DNA of 13,686 nt from NCBI GenBank assembly GCA_018816605.1, contig JAHIVS010000445.1, positions 1 to 13,686 of the forward strand. Direction: 5' to 3'. The notes under the pieces are model-generated. The model was given only the letters and a program-made list of their open reading frames with translations. It was not told the origin of the DNA and ran no database searches. Source of the DNA: Pseudomonadota bacterium. GTDB taxonomy: Bacteria > Desulfobacterota > Desulfobacteria > Desulfobacterales > Desulfobacteraceae. Made by a program: the position numbers and the translations under genes. Positions 1 to 7,803 of the stretch are shown here, in pieces. Position 1 is the first letter of the stretch. The number at the start of each line of letters is the position of its first letter.

Positions 1-151
1 GAATGTTCAGAAGGGTGGATTTGCCGGACCCGGACGGCCCCATGACCGCGACATATTCACCGGCGCTTATTTCCAGGGTGACATCCGCAAGGGCATGGAC
101 CCTCTCTTCTCCCACGAAGAACACCCGGTCGATGTGAGACAGGCGGATCAC
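1..151 (-). CDS. ABC transporter ATP-binding protein, MacB/LolD type (partial, N-terminal 50 residues)
   Basis: Only the first 50 residues are in the window; the gene continues past position 1. The visible part is a typical ABC nucleotide-binding domain start: a first beta strand, an aromatic A-loop region (FFVGEERVHALADV), and a complete Walker A motif GPSGSGKST at residues 38-46. The GTG start overlaps the stop of the adaptor gene by four bases (GTGA), and AGGGG lies about 7 bases upstream within that gene. Pairing with an HlyD/MacA-type adaptor is the usual arrangement for tripartite efflux (MacAB-like) or lipoprotein/peptide export systems, in which this ATPase would work at the inner membrane with a FtsX-like permease. 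The permease is not visible, so whether it is fused (MacB) or separate (LolD-like) is open, and the substrate is unknown. Confidence 0.88.
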   Translation of the reverse strand, partial: MIRLSHIDRVFFVGEERVHALADVTLEISAGEYVAVMGPSGSGKSTLLNI

Positions 152-1302
152 CTGGATTCCCCTGATACCACCCCTTTGACACCATCCTTTACACCGGCCT
201 GGTCCACATTCACCACTACCTGATCCGTGTTTTCAAGTCCGGACAGCACTTGCGTAAAATCCCAGTTGGAAATACCCGGGACAATTATTTTCTCCTGGAT
301 CATGCCTGAATCTGGACGGAAAACAAACACCCGGTTGCCGTCTAAAATCGCCTCAGTGGGAATCCGCAGGGTATCCGGATGCACCTGAAGAAGAATCTCG
401 ACATCTGCACTGTATCCTGCCAGCAGGATTTCCATATCCGAAGGGTTGGCAAATTCCACCTCCACATCAACGGTCCGGGCCTGCTTTTCACGATCCACAA
501 CAAATACGCCCACCCTGCGGACCTTCCCCCCATAGTGTTTGTCCTGGAATGCGTCCAGACTGATCCTTGCGGCCATGCCCTTCCGGATGAGCGGCGCATC
601 CACTTCATCAATGGGGGCTGCCACATAAAAGCAGGTATTGTCCACAAGATCAATGGCCGGCGGCGTGGGAATGCCCACCGGTGAGGGGGTCACATATTCA
701 TTTAATTCACCGTTGATTTCAGCAATCACCCCGTTGAACGGCGCAATCAGCCGGGTTCGCTCCAGGTTGGCGGAGATCACCTCCACACGGGTGCGGCTCA
801 TCAGGACAGAAACACTGGCAGCCGTGCATTCAGATGTTATTGCCTTGGATTCGGTTACGGCCCGGTCCATTTTTTCAAAGGAAACCGCATTGGTTCTATA
901 CAATTCCTCCATGCGGCGGGCATCCCGCTGGGCGATCTGCGCCCGGGTGCAGGCGGCTCTGGATCGTGCCGCCATAGCATCGACCTCCCTTCCGGCAAAA
1001 AGAACTTCTTCCATGAGGTCTTTGTTCCATAATTCCAGGAGCAGCTGCCCCTTTGCAACCCTGTCCCCTTCTTTGACCAGAAGTTTTGTGATCTGACCGC
1101 CGATACCCGGGGATAATTTAGCCCGTCTGCAGGCATTCACCGTCCCGGCCCGGGTGTTGGAGGCTGTTTTTTCCACAGATCCTTTTTCCACGGGTCTTAC
1201 CACAATTGATATGGGCGTGGGTCGGGTATAGTGCCAGGCAAAAACACCTGCCCCGGCGAGGACAATGAGCAGAATGATCCAGCGAAATTTTATACGTGTC
1301 AT
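148..1302 (-). CDS. Periplasmic adaptor (membrane fusion) protein, HlyD/MacA/RND-adaptor family
   Basis: A 384-residue membrane fusion protein that would bridge an inner-membrane ABC transporter to an outer-membrane channel. Residues 7-23 form one hydrophobic signal-anchor (WIILLIVLAGAGVFAWH). A biotinyl-lipoyl half-domain follows at about 60-92 (SPGIGGQITKLLVKEGDRV), then an alpha-hairpin region about 95-180, and the returning lipoyl half with the family signature TRLIAPFNGVI at 183-193. Beta-barrel and membrane-proximal domains fill the C-terminus (IPTEAIL at 314-320). I start it at the ATG at 1302, because AGGTGGA lies 8 bases upstream. The in-frame GTG at 1314 falls inside that ribosome binding site and would add only four residues. 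It overlaps the downstream ABC ATPase by four bases, so the two are co-translated. The substrate is unknown. Confidence 0.9.
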   Translation of the reverse strand: MTRIKFRWIILLIVLAGAGVFAWHYTRPTPISIVVRPVEKGSVEKTASNTRAGTVNACRRAKLSPGIGGQITKLLVKEGDRVAKGQLLLELWNKDLMEEVLFAGREVDAMAARSRAACTRAQIAQRDARRMEELYRTNAVSFEKMDRAVTESKAITSECTAASVSVLMSRTRVEVISANLERTRLIAPFNGVIAEINGELNEYVTPSPVGIPTPPAIDLVDNTCFYVAAPIDEVDAPLIRKGMAARISLDAFQDKHYGGKVRRVGVFVVDREKQARTVDVEVEFANPSDMEILLAGYSADVEILLQVHPDTLRIPTEAILDGNRVFVFRPDSGMIQEKIIVPGISNWDFTQVLSGLENTDQVVVNVDQAGVKDGVKGVVSGESR

Positions 1303-1349
1303 GAAAATATCCACCTAGGATAAAAGGGTTCGTCTCCGTATATACAAGC

Positions 1350-1378
1350 CTCATACCACGCAGGTTTAAACTTTACAA
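1350..1378 (-). promoter_or_regulatory. Weak sigma70-like promoter candidate for the efflux operon
   Basis: Reading the minus strand, TTGTAA (1378-1373) and TATGAG (1355-1350) are separated by 17 bases, about 50 bases upstream of the adaptor ATG. Each hexamer matches consensus at four of six positions, so this is only a candidate. On the opposite strand TTTACA (1372-1377) and CAAAAT (1395-1400), also 17 apart, could serve the divergent yaeQ gene. Confidence 0.25.
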
Positions 1379-1439
1379 TCCGAATTCAAAACAACAAAAT
1401 AAATACCTGCTCCTGCAGATTCCGTGTTATCATACACCG

Positions 1440-1469
1440 GGCCGTGGATGTACCACAGCCATTTTTTTT
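1440..1469 (+). terminator. Rho-independent terminator-like hairpin in the yaeQ leader
   Basis: The plus strand shows stem GGCCGTGG (1440-1447), loop ATGTA (1448-1452) and stem CCACAGCC (1453-1460). That gives seven pairs with one C-A mismatch. An A and eight consecutive Ts (1462-1469) follow immediately, the layout of an intrinsic terminator. No plus-strand gene lies upstream of it here, and yaeQ begins 28 bases downstream. It may therefore be an attenuator in the yaeQ leader, or a stop for antisense transcription arising in the divergent promoter region. The reverse strand has no T-run and would not terminate. Confidence 0.6.
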
Positions 1470-1496
1470 ATATTTACGACGGATAGAGGTGGATGG

Positions 1497-2054
1497 GTGG
1501 CATTAAAACCGACAATTTACAAATTAAACATTACCCTGGCAGATATCGAGCAGGACCATTACGACACACTCAATCTGACAATGGCCCAACACCCTTCCGA
1601 GACACTTGAGCGGATGATGGCAAGGGTTCTGGCTTTCTGCATGAATGCCCGGGACCCCTTGAGCTTTACAAAGGGACTTTCCGAAGCACAAGAGCCGGAT
1701 ATCTGGGCGCGCACCCTGGAGGGCCAGCTATCCTTGTGGATCGATATGGGCGAGCCTGCCGTTGACAGAATCAAAAAAGCCACCCGGCTTTCGCCACGGG
1801 TGAAGGTGTATAGTTTTAATTTAAAATCCGATACCTGGTGGGCCCAGGGAAAAACAAAATTCAATGAACTGCCGGTCTCTGTGGTTCAATTCCAGTGGGC
1901 AGGCATACAGGCATTGGCAAAACTGGTGAAACGGACCATGGATATTTCTGTCACCCTTTCAGGGGAGACCGCCTATGTTGGGACTGAAAACGGGGAATGC
2001 GAAGTACCATGGGTGCCATTACAAACAAACCTATCCACACACAAAACAGGATGA
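1497..2054 (+). CDS. yaeQ: YaeQ family protein
   Basis: This 185-residue protein matches the YaeQ family in length (E. coli YaeQ is about 181) and in its motifs. It has the N-terminus MALKPTIYKL, the signature HPSETLERMMARVLAF (32-47), FTKGLSEAQEPDIW (57-70), LWIDMGEP (80-87), and IKKATR (92-97). YaeQ folds are placed among the PD-(D/E)XK nuclease-like proteins; E66, D83/E86 and K93/K94 are candidates for the corresponding acidic/lysine positions. The biological role is poorly defined; the E. coli gene was isolated as a suppressor connected to RfaH loss. Translation starts at a GTG with AGAGG 7 bases upstream; the ATG at 1493 is in another frame. It stands alone: divergent from the efflux operon and convergent with the radical SAM gene, 17 bases apart stop to stop. 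Confidence 0.93.
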   Translation: MALKPTIYKLNITLADIEQDHYDTLNLTMAQHPSETLERMMARVLAFCMNARDPLSFTKGLSEAQEPDIWARTLEGQLSLWIDMGEPAVDRIKKATRLSPRVKVYSFNLKSDTWWAQGKTKFNELPVSVVQFQWAGIQALAKLVKRTMDISVTLSGETAYVGTENGECEVPWVPLQTNLSTHKTG

Positions 2055-2071
2055 TCTTTGTCATTTTCCCT

Positions 2072-4024
2072 TCACTTTTTTTTCAACCGGGCCGGCCTTG
2101 CCGTCTCCATGGGATAGACCCGGGGCAATGATGCGGCCAGCGCTTCATAGGGTTTTCTGCCGACGGTCTCCTGTTCGTGGACCAATGTCTGCCAGATCCT
2201 GGCTTCATTCTCCCCGGCCCTGGCCATCATCTGTTTCATGTTAAAACGGCTTTTCAGATTTGATTTTCCTTTGGGCAGCTTCACCCGGTCCGGTACTAGC
2301 GCATGGCGCCGGAACACGTCAGCCCCTTTTTTGGCATACCACAAAAGGGTGTGGGCCGTGGACAAGGCGCCTGCCCAGGGATAATCATGGAGCCACCACA
2401 GATCTGACAGCCGATCAATTGCCCCGTCGATGCGGTCCTGGTCTGCAGGAGACCGGGGAATTCTGGATTCATAAAACAAGCCTGTGCCCAGCACATCTCC
2501 TTTCATCTGCCAGATGCGCTGGATCTGGTATTGTTCCGGGTGAAGGGCCACATGGGATCCATGCCACAGGCCGAACCGGCCACAGATAAACAGGGCGATT
2601 TTTTCTTTCAAGGCCCGGATAAATCCCAGGGTGGCCTTGGCATCGGCAAAAGTTTCGGTGGGAAACCCGTTAAAACACATGGCTTCCACGGCAATACCGG
2701 CTGCACCCAGATTTTCCACGGCCGCCTGCATCCTGTCCACGAAGATCCCCTTGTTGATCAACTTCAAAAGCCTGGGCGAGGCAGATTCAATGCCCAGGGC
2801 CATGGACAGGGCGCCGCCAGCCGCAAGATCCTTGCATACCGCCTCGGTCAATTCCGGCTCCGGCCGCATGTCCGTGGACCAGTGGATATCCAGACCCGAT
2901 TCCCGAATGGCCAGGGAAAGCTTTCGGGCTGTCTTGGGCAGAAAGGCATCCTGGGAAAAATAAAAATTTCTGCACCCCCAGCGGGCAGCCATCTCTTTTA
3001 AATGGATCACCATATCCCCAACCGTCCGCTGGCGATATTTGGCGGTTCCCTTCCCGCACAGCCCATAATGGCAGAAGGCGCACTTGCCCCAATAGCAGCC
3101 CCGGGTCGGATCATAGGGAAGGACCAGCTCCGGGGAAAAATAAGCGTCCAGGGGAAGCCCGTCAAAATCAGGAGCCGGCAGGCAGGTAAGGGGGGTATCG
3201 GTCCGGCCGTTGATAATTTTTGCCGGCCTTTTTCCCTGTTCCAGCATATTGGCAAGGTCCAGCAGTGCCTCTTCCCCTTCATAGAGCACAGCCGAATCAA
3301 AGGGGCCCAGGGTCCGGGTCTGATTTTCCGGGGTTTGCCGCACAAGGATCTGGGTAATGGCCGGCCCGCCCACGGTGATGTGGACCCCTGGAAGCTGCTG
3401 TCGAAGATGATAGGCCAGAGAAAATCCCGGCTGGATCTGACCGGGAAAGGCCAGCGAAATTCCGATCAGGGAAACCTTGTTTGCGGCCAGGCGATCGCCG
3501 ACTGCCTGGAAACCGTCATGGAAGGGATTTTTTTCAGGATCGGCATCTGACCGGATCTGTTCCGGGGTCAAAAGTGAAAAAGGGGTCCTGTACCCGGTAA
3601 AATCCAGGAACAGCGGGCTATGGGCCGCACTGATAATGGCCAACCCTGCCTGAACCGTCTGGACGGCCCGCTCATAGGTGGATGGATCGAAAAACCGGGT
3701 CCTGTCCCTGAGAACGGATACGGCATCCTCAATGGTGTCGGTTACCCATGACAGGTCGCCCGCCACCTCCCAGATCCTAGAATAGTGCATCTGGTCCCTG
3801 TGATCCAAAGAAACTTTTTGATCAAGGCGCTTATGGGCTGAACCAATCTTTTGAACCATCCTGGCCATGGTCTTTCCCTGGAGCAGGCGGTCATAGGCCT
3901 CCACATTGGCGTCCACGGGCAGCACCTTCTTTCCGTGGAAACGAAGCCATGCAGTAAGGGTGGGCAGGGACAGATAGGGAGCTGTGGGATCACAGGTCGG
4001 GGGATAAATCAGGGCAATGGTCAT
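2072..4024 (-). CDS. B12-binding-type radical SAM protein with a CX4CX2C cluster motif
   Basis: A 650-residue radical SAM enzyme of the cobalamin-binding-domain architecture. The N-terminus (IYPPTCDPTAPYLSLPTL) and a Rossmann-like stretch at about 184-225 (SLIGISLAFPG, then VGGP at 218-221, then GEEALL at 250-255) resemble the B12-binding halves of such proteins. No DxHxxG cobalamin-ligand motif is seen. The [4Fe-4S] cysteines are C310, C315 and C318 in TRGCYWGKCAFC, a CX4CX2C spacing instead of the common CX3CX2C. A GIESAS SAM-contact motif lies at 411-416. A C-terminal region of roughly 170 residues is unassigned. The substrate cannot be read from the sequence. The start has only a distant AGGA. 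The gene is convergent with yaeQ and separated from ftcD by a 389-base gap, so it is probably transcribed on its own or by read-through. Confidence 0.85.
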   Translation of the reverse strand: MTIALIYPPTCDPTAPYLSLPTLTAWLRFHGKKVLPVDANVEAYDRLLQGKTMARMVQKIGSAHKRLDQKVSLDHRDQMHYSRIWEVAGDLSWVTDTIEDAVSVLRDRTRFFDPSTYERAVQTVQAGLAIISAAHSPLFLDFTGYRTPFSLLTPEQIRSDADPEKNPFHDGFQAVGDRLAANKVSLIGISLAFPGQIQPGFSLAYHLRQQLPGVHITVGGPAITQILVRQTPENQTRTLGPFDSAVLYEGEEALLDLANMLEQGKRPAKIINGRTDTPLTCLPAPDFDGLPLDAYFSPELVLPYDPTRGCYWGKCAFCHYGLCGKGTAKYRQRTVGDMVIHLKEMAARWGCRNFYFSQDAFLPKTARKLSLAIRESGLDIHWSTDMRPEPELTEAVCKDLAAGGALSMALGIESASPRLLKLINKGIFVDRMQAAVENLGAAGIAVEAMCFNGFPTETFADAKATLGFIRALKEKIALFICGRFGLWHGSHVALHPEQYQIQRIWQMKGDVLGTGLFYESRIPRSPADQDRIDGAIDRLSDLWWLHDYPWAGALSTAHTLLWYAKKGADVFRRHALVPDRVKLPKGKSNLKSRFNMKQMMARAGENEARIWQTLVHEQETVGRKPYEALAASLPRVYPMETARPARLKKK

Positions 4025-4075
4025 GGTGTCCGGGTCTTCCTGGATCTGACAGCAGATCGTTTTTTGTTTTTTACC

Positions 4076-4214
4076 TCAACTTTCGGACTTTGGCTTTGGA
4101 GGAACGGGTCAGGCTGTTTTAATTGTGCTTTTGATCAATATTTTGGTATCTGACCAAACAAAATACAATAACCAAAGCCTGACCCATATAAAATCAACCC
4201 ACTCCGAAAGTTGA
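4076..4214. repeat. 139-bp imperfect palindrome, candidate MITE/REPIN-like element
   Basis: Two inverted copies of one module face each other. The outer arms are TCAACTTTCGGA (4076-4087) and TCCGAAAGTTGA (4203-4214), a perfect 12-bp inverted repeat. After 18 and 17 unrelated bases come GGGTCAGGCT (4106-4115) and AGCCTGACCC (4176-4185), a perfect 10-bp inverted repeat. Imperfect similarity continues inward (ATTGT then TTTTG on both arms). At the centre TTTGGT/ACCAAA (4142-4158) forms a 6-bp stem with a 5-base loop. No coding capacity or clear target-site duplication is visible. The architecture fits a non-autonomous element mobilised in trans, or a structured intergenic repeat. It fills the first part of the 389-base gap between the radical SAM gene and ftcD. 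Confidence 0.6.
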
Positions 4215-4229
4215 ATTTTTAACCATACG

Positions 4230-4249
4230 CACGCAACGCCATTTGCGTG
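4230..4249. other. Short hairpin in the remaining intergenic stretch downstream of ftcD
   Basis: CACGCAA (4230-4236) and TTGCGTG (4243-4249) form a perfect 7-bp stem around a 6-base loop, just outside the palindromic element. No T-run follows on either strand, so it is not a convincing intrinsic terminator; it could be part of the same repeat element. I see nothing else supportable between 4250 and 4413: no ORF with a ribosome binding site and no recognisable RNA. Confidence 0.4.
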
Positions 4250-4413
4250 GGACCCGACCATAGCATACCATGCATTAAAAAGCCATTTTAAAATTAGCAA
4301 CCAAACGCATTCAAACTTTCCGCCAGGGACTGCAATTGTGTTGGGCTGGAATCAACTTCCTCAAGGATGGGCAGCGACATGCTCACAAGCACACACAGCC
4401 CCTTTGTATTGGG

Positions 4414-6036
4414 TCAGGACAACCTGCTCCCAAGGATATCCAGCACCCGGACACTCATTTTAGCCGCCCTGTCTTTCAGGGCTTTTGCTCTGGCCAGGGT
4501 CTCTTTTTTATAGGGCGCATCTTTGATATCGGCCATATTGATCACAACATTTTTATAGGCGCCCCAGATACCCATTTCAAGGGCCCTTGCCCCCACCTCC
4601 ACATCGGACCGGGAGGCGATGTTGCCGTGGCGGGCCACTTCAACCATGGCATCCCAGGCCCGGTCCCCGATAATCATGGTGGACAAGGGAATCTCAATGG
4701 CCTTTTTAAGACCCTGTTGAAGCTGTTCTTCTCTGTGGGACATCTCTTCCCGGGTTCCCCTTGGCAGGCCCAGGGCGGCCACATAATCATTAAAGGCAGA
4801 GGTATCGGCATCAATCATGGGAATCAGGGCATTGGCAGCCTCATGGAGGGGCGGCACTAGGGTTCTCATTTTGTCATCCACATCCTCAAATTTTCTGACC
4901 CCCAGGGTGAGCTTGGCCACCATGGAGCCAAGACCCGCGCCAAGGGCGGCAATGGCGGCAGAGACAGACCCGCCGCCAGGGGCAGAACTTCTTTTGGCAA
5001 CCTCCTGGATGAACTTTCGGACACTCAGGCCTGCCAGAGGTTCAGCAGGACTTTGGGCGATCATGTATTCAATGATTTTTTCCTTTGGATTGAAGGGGGC
5101 CACGGAATTAAGCCCCAGACGTTCAATGGCCAGGCGAACCTTCTGGTCTTCTTCCAGAACAAAAAGATTTTCTTTTTCAATATAATAGTGGGCTGCCAAA
5201 AGAATGGCATCCAGGGGCACCACCCCCACAATTTCAGAACCAATGACCCCTACCTTGAGTTGGGCGGCCTGTTCTTTTACCGCTTCAAACAGAAGATGGG
5301 GAGGGGTGACCCGATAATTGTTCAGGTTCACCGTGACCTGGGCCAGATTGTATTCATCCACATACCAGCCCATGCCCTTGACCTCATTGAAGCATCCCGG
5401 TTCTTCCGGGCCGCGTCCTGCCTCCCGAAGGTTCAGGGCAATCCTGTGGGCCTGGTTGGGGGTGGACAAAAGATTGACATTATAGGCAATGAGGAATCCC
5501 CTTGCCCCGGTGACCGTGGCCCCCCATTGGGGGATGAACTCGGCAGGCCCGAAATCGGGTTTCCATTCAGGGGTGACAATGCGGTCTTTAACGGCCTCGT
5601 ATTGGCCCTCCCGGATCTGGGGCAGTTTTTTACGATACTCTCGTGTCGCAGATTCTTCGTAGAGATATAGGGGAATGCCCAGTTCTTCGGATGCCCGCCT
5701 GGCAAATTCCTTGGAAATGGCCACACATTCTGCCATGGTCACATGGGCCACCGGGATAAAGGGGCAGACGTCCATGGCCCCCATGCGATGGTGTTCACCG
5801 GTATGGGTTCGCATGTCGATGCGTTCTCTTGCCACCCGGGCGGCATTGAGAGCCCCTTCCACCACGGCCGAAGGATCCCCCACAAAGGTGTAAACCGTCC
5901 GGTTGGTGGATTTGCCCGGATCCACATCCAAAAGACTTACACCGGGTGTATTGCCGATGGCATGGGATATGGCGTCAATGGTTTCCTGATTCCGGCCTTC
6001 TGAAAAATTGGGGACACATTCGACTATTTTTTTCAT
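4414..6036 (-). CDS. ftcD: Bifunctional glutamate formimidoyltransferase / formimidotetrahydrofolate cyclodeaminase
   Basis: At 540 residues this matches the fused two-domain enzyme (the mammalian FTCD is 541). The formiminotransferase domain (about 1-325) moves the formimino group of N-formimino-glutamate onto tetrahydrofolate; it starts with IVECVPNFSEGRN, and the catalytic histidine region THTGEHHRMGAMD places H82 at the same number as in the pig enzyme. The cyclodeaminase domain (about 335-540) releases ammonia to give 5,10-methenyl-THF; it shows SAPGGGSVSAA (351-361) and DADTSAF (409-415), with D411 in the position of the known catalytic aspartate. The enzyme is cytosolic. No hutH, hutU or hutI lies in the window, so its usual role in histidine breakdown is not supported locally. 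The gene follows the corrinoid-activator pair on the same strand after 195 bases. Confidence 0.95.
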   Translation of the reverse strand: MKKIVECVPNFSEGRNQETIDAISHAIGNTPGVSLLDVDPGKSTNRTVYTFVGDPSAVVEGALNAARVARERIDMRTHTGEHHRMGAMDVCPFIPVAHVTMAECVAISKEFARRASEELGIPLYLYEESATREYRKKLPQIREGQYEAVKDRIVTPEWKPDFGPAEFIPQWGATVTGARGFLIAYNVNLLSTPNQAHRIALNLREAGRGPEEPGCFNEVKGMGWYVDEYNLAQVTVNLNNYRVTPPHLLFEAVKEQAAQLKVGVIGSEIVGVVPLDAILLAAHYYIEKENLFVLEEDQKVRLAIERLGLNSVAPFNPKEKIIEYMIAQSPAEPLAGLSVRKFIQEVAKRSSAPGGGSVSAAIAALGAGLGSMVAKLTLGVRKFEDVDDKMRTLVPPLHEAANALIPMIDADTSAFNDYVAALGLPRGTREEMSHREEQLQQGLKKAIEIPLSTMIIGDRAWDAMVEVARHGNIASRSDVEVGARALEMGIWGAYKNVVINMADIKDAPYKKETLARAKALKDRAAKMSVRVLDILGSRLS

Positions 6037-6167
6037 AATCTTTTAGTTCCTATGGGGATGCAAATTATTTTTTTATCTCAGTTTTTCATACCAATCCTTT
6101 ATCAGAAAAAAACCGACTTGTATATACATGTATGCACCTTTGATACGCCGGGGGAGGAACGGTACTG

Positions 6168-6195
6168 ATTTTAACACCCTATATGGCTTGTGCAA
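6168..6195 (-). promoter_or_regulatory. Possible promoter for ftcD
   Basis: On the minus strand TTGCAC (6195-6190) and TAAAAT (6173-6168) are 16 bases apart, about 130 bases upstream of the ftcD ATG. The -10 matches five of six positions, the -35 only three. A 10-bp perfect palindrome ATACATGTAT (6124-6133) lies in the predicted leader and could be an operator. No terminator is visible between the upstream ASKHA gene and this point, so read-through from that operon is equally plausible. Confidence 0.28.
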
Positions 6196-6231
6196 TTTTT
6201 TTTTAATTTCTTCCCCAGCCGTTTTGTTGTT

Positions 6232-7803
6232 TTATGCAAAGTTAATGGAAACAGACGGAAAGCGGGACCGGTCCGTGTGGGGATAAAACTTGGCCCCGGA
6301 AAACATGGTCATGAATTCCTGGTTCACGTTCAATTCAATATAGGTGATCGACTGGCGAATCTCCATAATTCTGTCATGGGCAGCCGTATCCAGGAGCAAG
6401 AGCGCAGCCCCGCCCAGGGAAGAGTTGCCCAGAACCTGAAACCGGGACCGGTCTATGTCCGGGAGCATGCCAATGGAAATGGCAGAATCCGGATCAATAA
6501 AAGACCCAAAGGTGCCTGCCACATAAAAGGCTTCAAGGGCTTCAAAATCAAGGCCTGCCGTATTTTTGACGATCACCTCCAGAATGGTATACATGGCTGC
6601 CTTGGAACTGGTCAAAGAGTTGAGATCCACCTGGGTTAAGACAATATCCCGGCCTGTGCCGGAATCGGCTTTGTCCACCAGGACAAAGGAAAGAAGTCCG
6701 TCCTCTTTTCTGAGCCGGTTCCCGCAGGCTGTTTCTGAAAATTTCCCCCGGATATCGATCCTGCCAGATATAAACAGGGCCGCCGCCAGATCGATCATGC
6801 CAGAGCCGCAGATGCCCACGGGCTTTTTTTCTTCAATGGTATGGACATGCATCTTCCGGGTGGAAGGATCAAGGCTCACCCGATCAATGACCCCGGGCCC
6901 TGCGGTCATGCCCATTTTGCTGACCCCGCCTTCCAGGGCAGGCCCCGCAGCGCCGGCGCAGGCGATGAGCCAGTCCCTGCTGCCCACCACAATTTCTGCA
7001 TTGGTGCCCACATCCACCATGAGGCAGGGGGCCTGTTTTTTGTCCAGGCCGGCAAATAAAATCCCGGCAACAAGATCTCCGCCAAAATAGGACCCGATAT
7101 TGGGAAACAGAAAGAGCAGACCCCAAGGATGAATATCCAGACCCACCTGCCCTGCCACAAGGGTATCCAGAATATTCACACAGGGAATATAGGGTTCCCG
7201 GATGATCTCAAAGGCCTCAAGGCCTAAAAACAAATGGGTCATGGCCGTGTTGCCGGCCCCGGCCACAAGGTAAATGTCCCGGGTATCCAATCCCTTGGCC
7301 CGGCAGAGCCCGGACAGATTGGCATTCACGGCATCCATCACCAGGCTTCGGAGCTGATCAAGCCCTCCGGGCTTATGGGAATGGTGTATCCGGGCCAGCA
7401 CATCCGGACCAATGGCTACCTGGGGATTGTCAAACCCGACCTCACCCAGGGTCTGCCCCCCCTCAAGATCCAAAAGCCGGATCACAATCCGGGTGGTGCC
7501 GATGTCAATGGCCGCACCCAGCACCGGCTGCAGGCTGTCCGGGGCCAGCAGGTCCACCAGGTGCCAGGACTTACGATCCTTGAACACAATGGCCCTGGCT
7601 TTGTAATCCCAGGCCCGAAGCCGGGAGGGAAGTTTTTGCAGCAGATACAAAGGAATACTCAACGCTTTGTTGCCCATCTGATTCCCCAAATTTTTTTTCA
7701 GGGCCTGCTCCAGGCGCTGGGCATCGGCCGTATTGTTTCCCAAGACCGGTTTTTCAATTTCCAGGGTCCTGACAAATCCATTGCCCGTCCCTCTGGGGAT
7801 CAT
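6232..7803 (-). CDS. RACo-like ASKHA-domain protein lacking the [2Fe-2S] domain
   Basis: A 523-residue paralogue of the gene just upstream. Residues about 13-95 align with the linker domain of RACo (LEIEKPVLGNNTADAQRL against LELDPASEGDNQADVARI in its neighbour). The rest is the C-terminal ATPase of the ASKHA fold: AAIDIGTTR (97-105), GNTAMTHLFLG (184-194), FPNIGSYFGGD (233-243), VDVGTNAEI (263-271), GPALEGGVSKMGM (287-299), GICGSGMIDLAA (330-341) and AGTFGSFIDPDSA (429-441). The nucleotide-binding motifs look intact. The N-terminal ferredoxin domain with its cysteines is missing. The ATG overlaps the upstream stop (ATGA), with AAGGA 8 bases before it, so the two are translationally coupled. 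It may form a heteromer with the full-length protein or serve a second corrinoid partner; both ideas are inference. Confidence 0.85.
   Translation of the reverse strand: MIPRGTGNGFVRTLEIEKPVLGNNTADAQRLEQALKKNLGNQMGNKALSIPLYLLQKLPSRLRAWDYKARAIVFKDRKSWHLVDLLAPDSLQPVLGAAIDIGTTRIVIRLLDLEGGQTLGEVGFDNPQVAIGPDVLARIHHSHKPGGLDQLRSLVMDAVNANLSGLCRAKGLDTRDIYLVAGAGNTAMTHLFLGLEAFEIIREPYIPCVNILDTLVAGQVGLDIHPWGLLFLFPNIGSYFGGDLVAGILFAGLDKKQAPCLMVDVGTNAEIVVGSRDWLIACAGAAGPALEGGVSKMGMTAGPGVIDRVSLDPSTRKMHVHTIEEKKPVGICGSGMIDLAAALFISGRIDIRGKFSETACGNRLRKEDGLLSFVLVDKADSGTGRDIVLTQVDLNSLTSSKAAMYTILEVIVKNTAGLDFEALEAFYVAGTFGSFIDPDSAISIGMLPDIDRSRFQVLGNSSLGGAALLLLDTAAHDRIMEIRQSITYIELNVNQEFMTMFSGAKFYPHTDRSRFPSVSINFA

Noticed and set aside
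1303..1314. GTG at 1314 as the start of the adaptor gene
   Set aside because: This codon sits inside the AGGTGGA ribosome binding site that serves the ATG at 1302.
4074..4216. Integron attC site formed by the outer inverted repeat
   Set aside because: GTTGAAT on the right fits GTTRRRY, but the left side CCTCAAC breaks RYYYAAC, there is no cassette-like gene arrangement, and no integrase is present. A mobile-repeat reading fits better.
4411..4418. Third copy of GGGTCAGG near the ftcD stop codon
   Set aside because: Only eight bases match, the site overlaps the coding end of ftcD, and the rest of the repeat module is absent, so chance is likely.
5053..5670. A 205-codon plus-strand open frame opposite ftcD
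   Set aside because: Antisense shadow of a well-conserved bifunctional enzyme, with no independent support.
6124..6133. Palindrome ATACATGTAT upstream of ftcD as a definite operator
   Set aside because: A ten-base A/T-rich palindrome without extension or a known regulator is too weak to call on its own; it is noted only with the ftcD promoter candidate.
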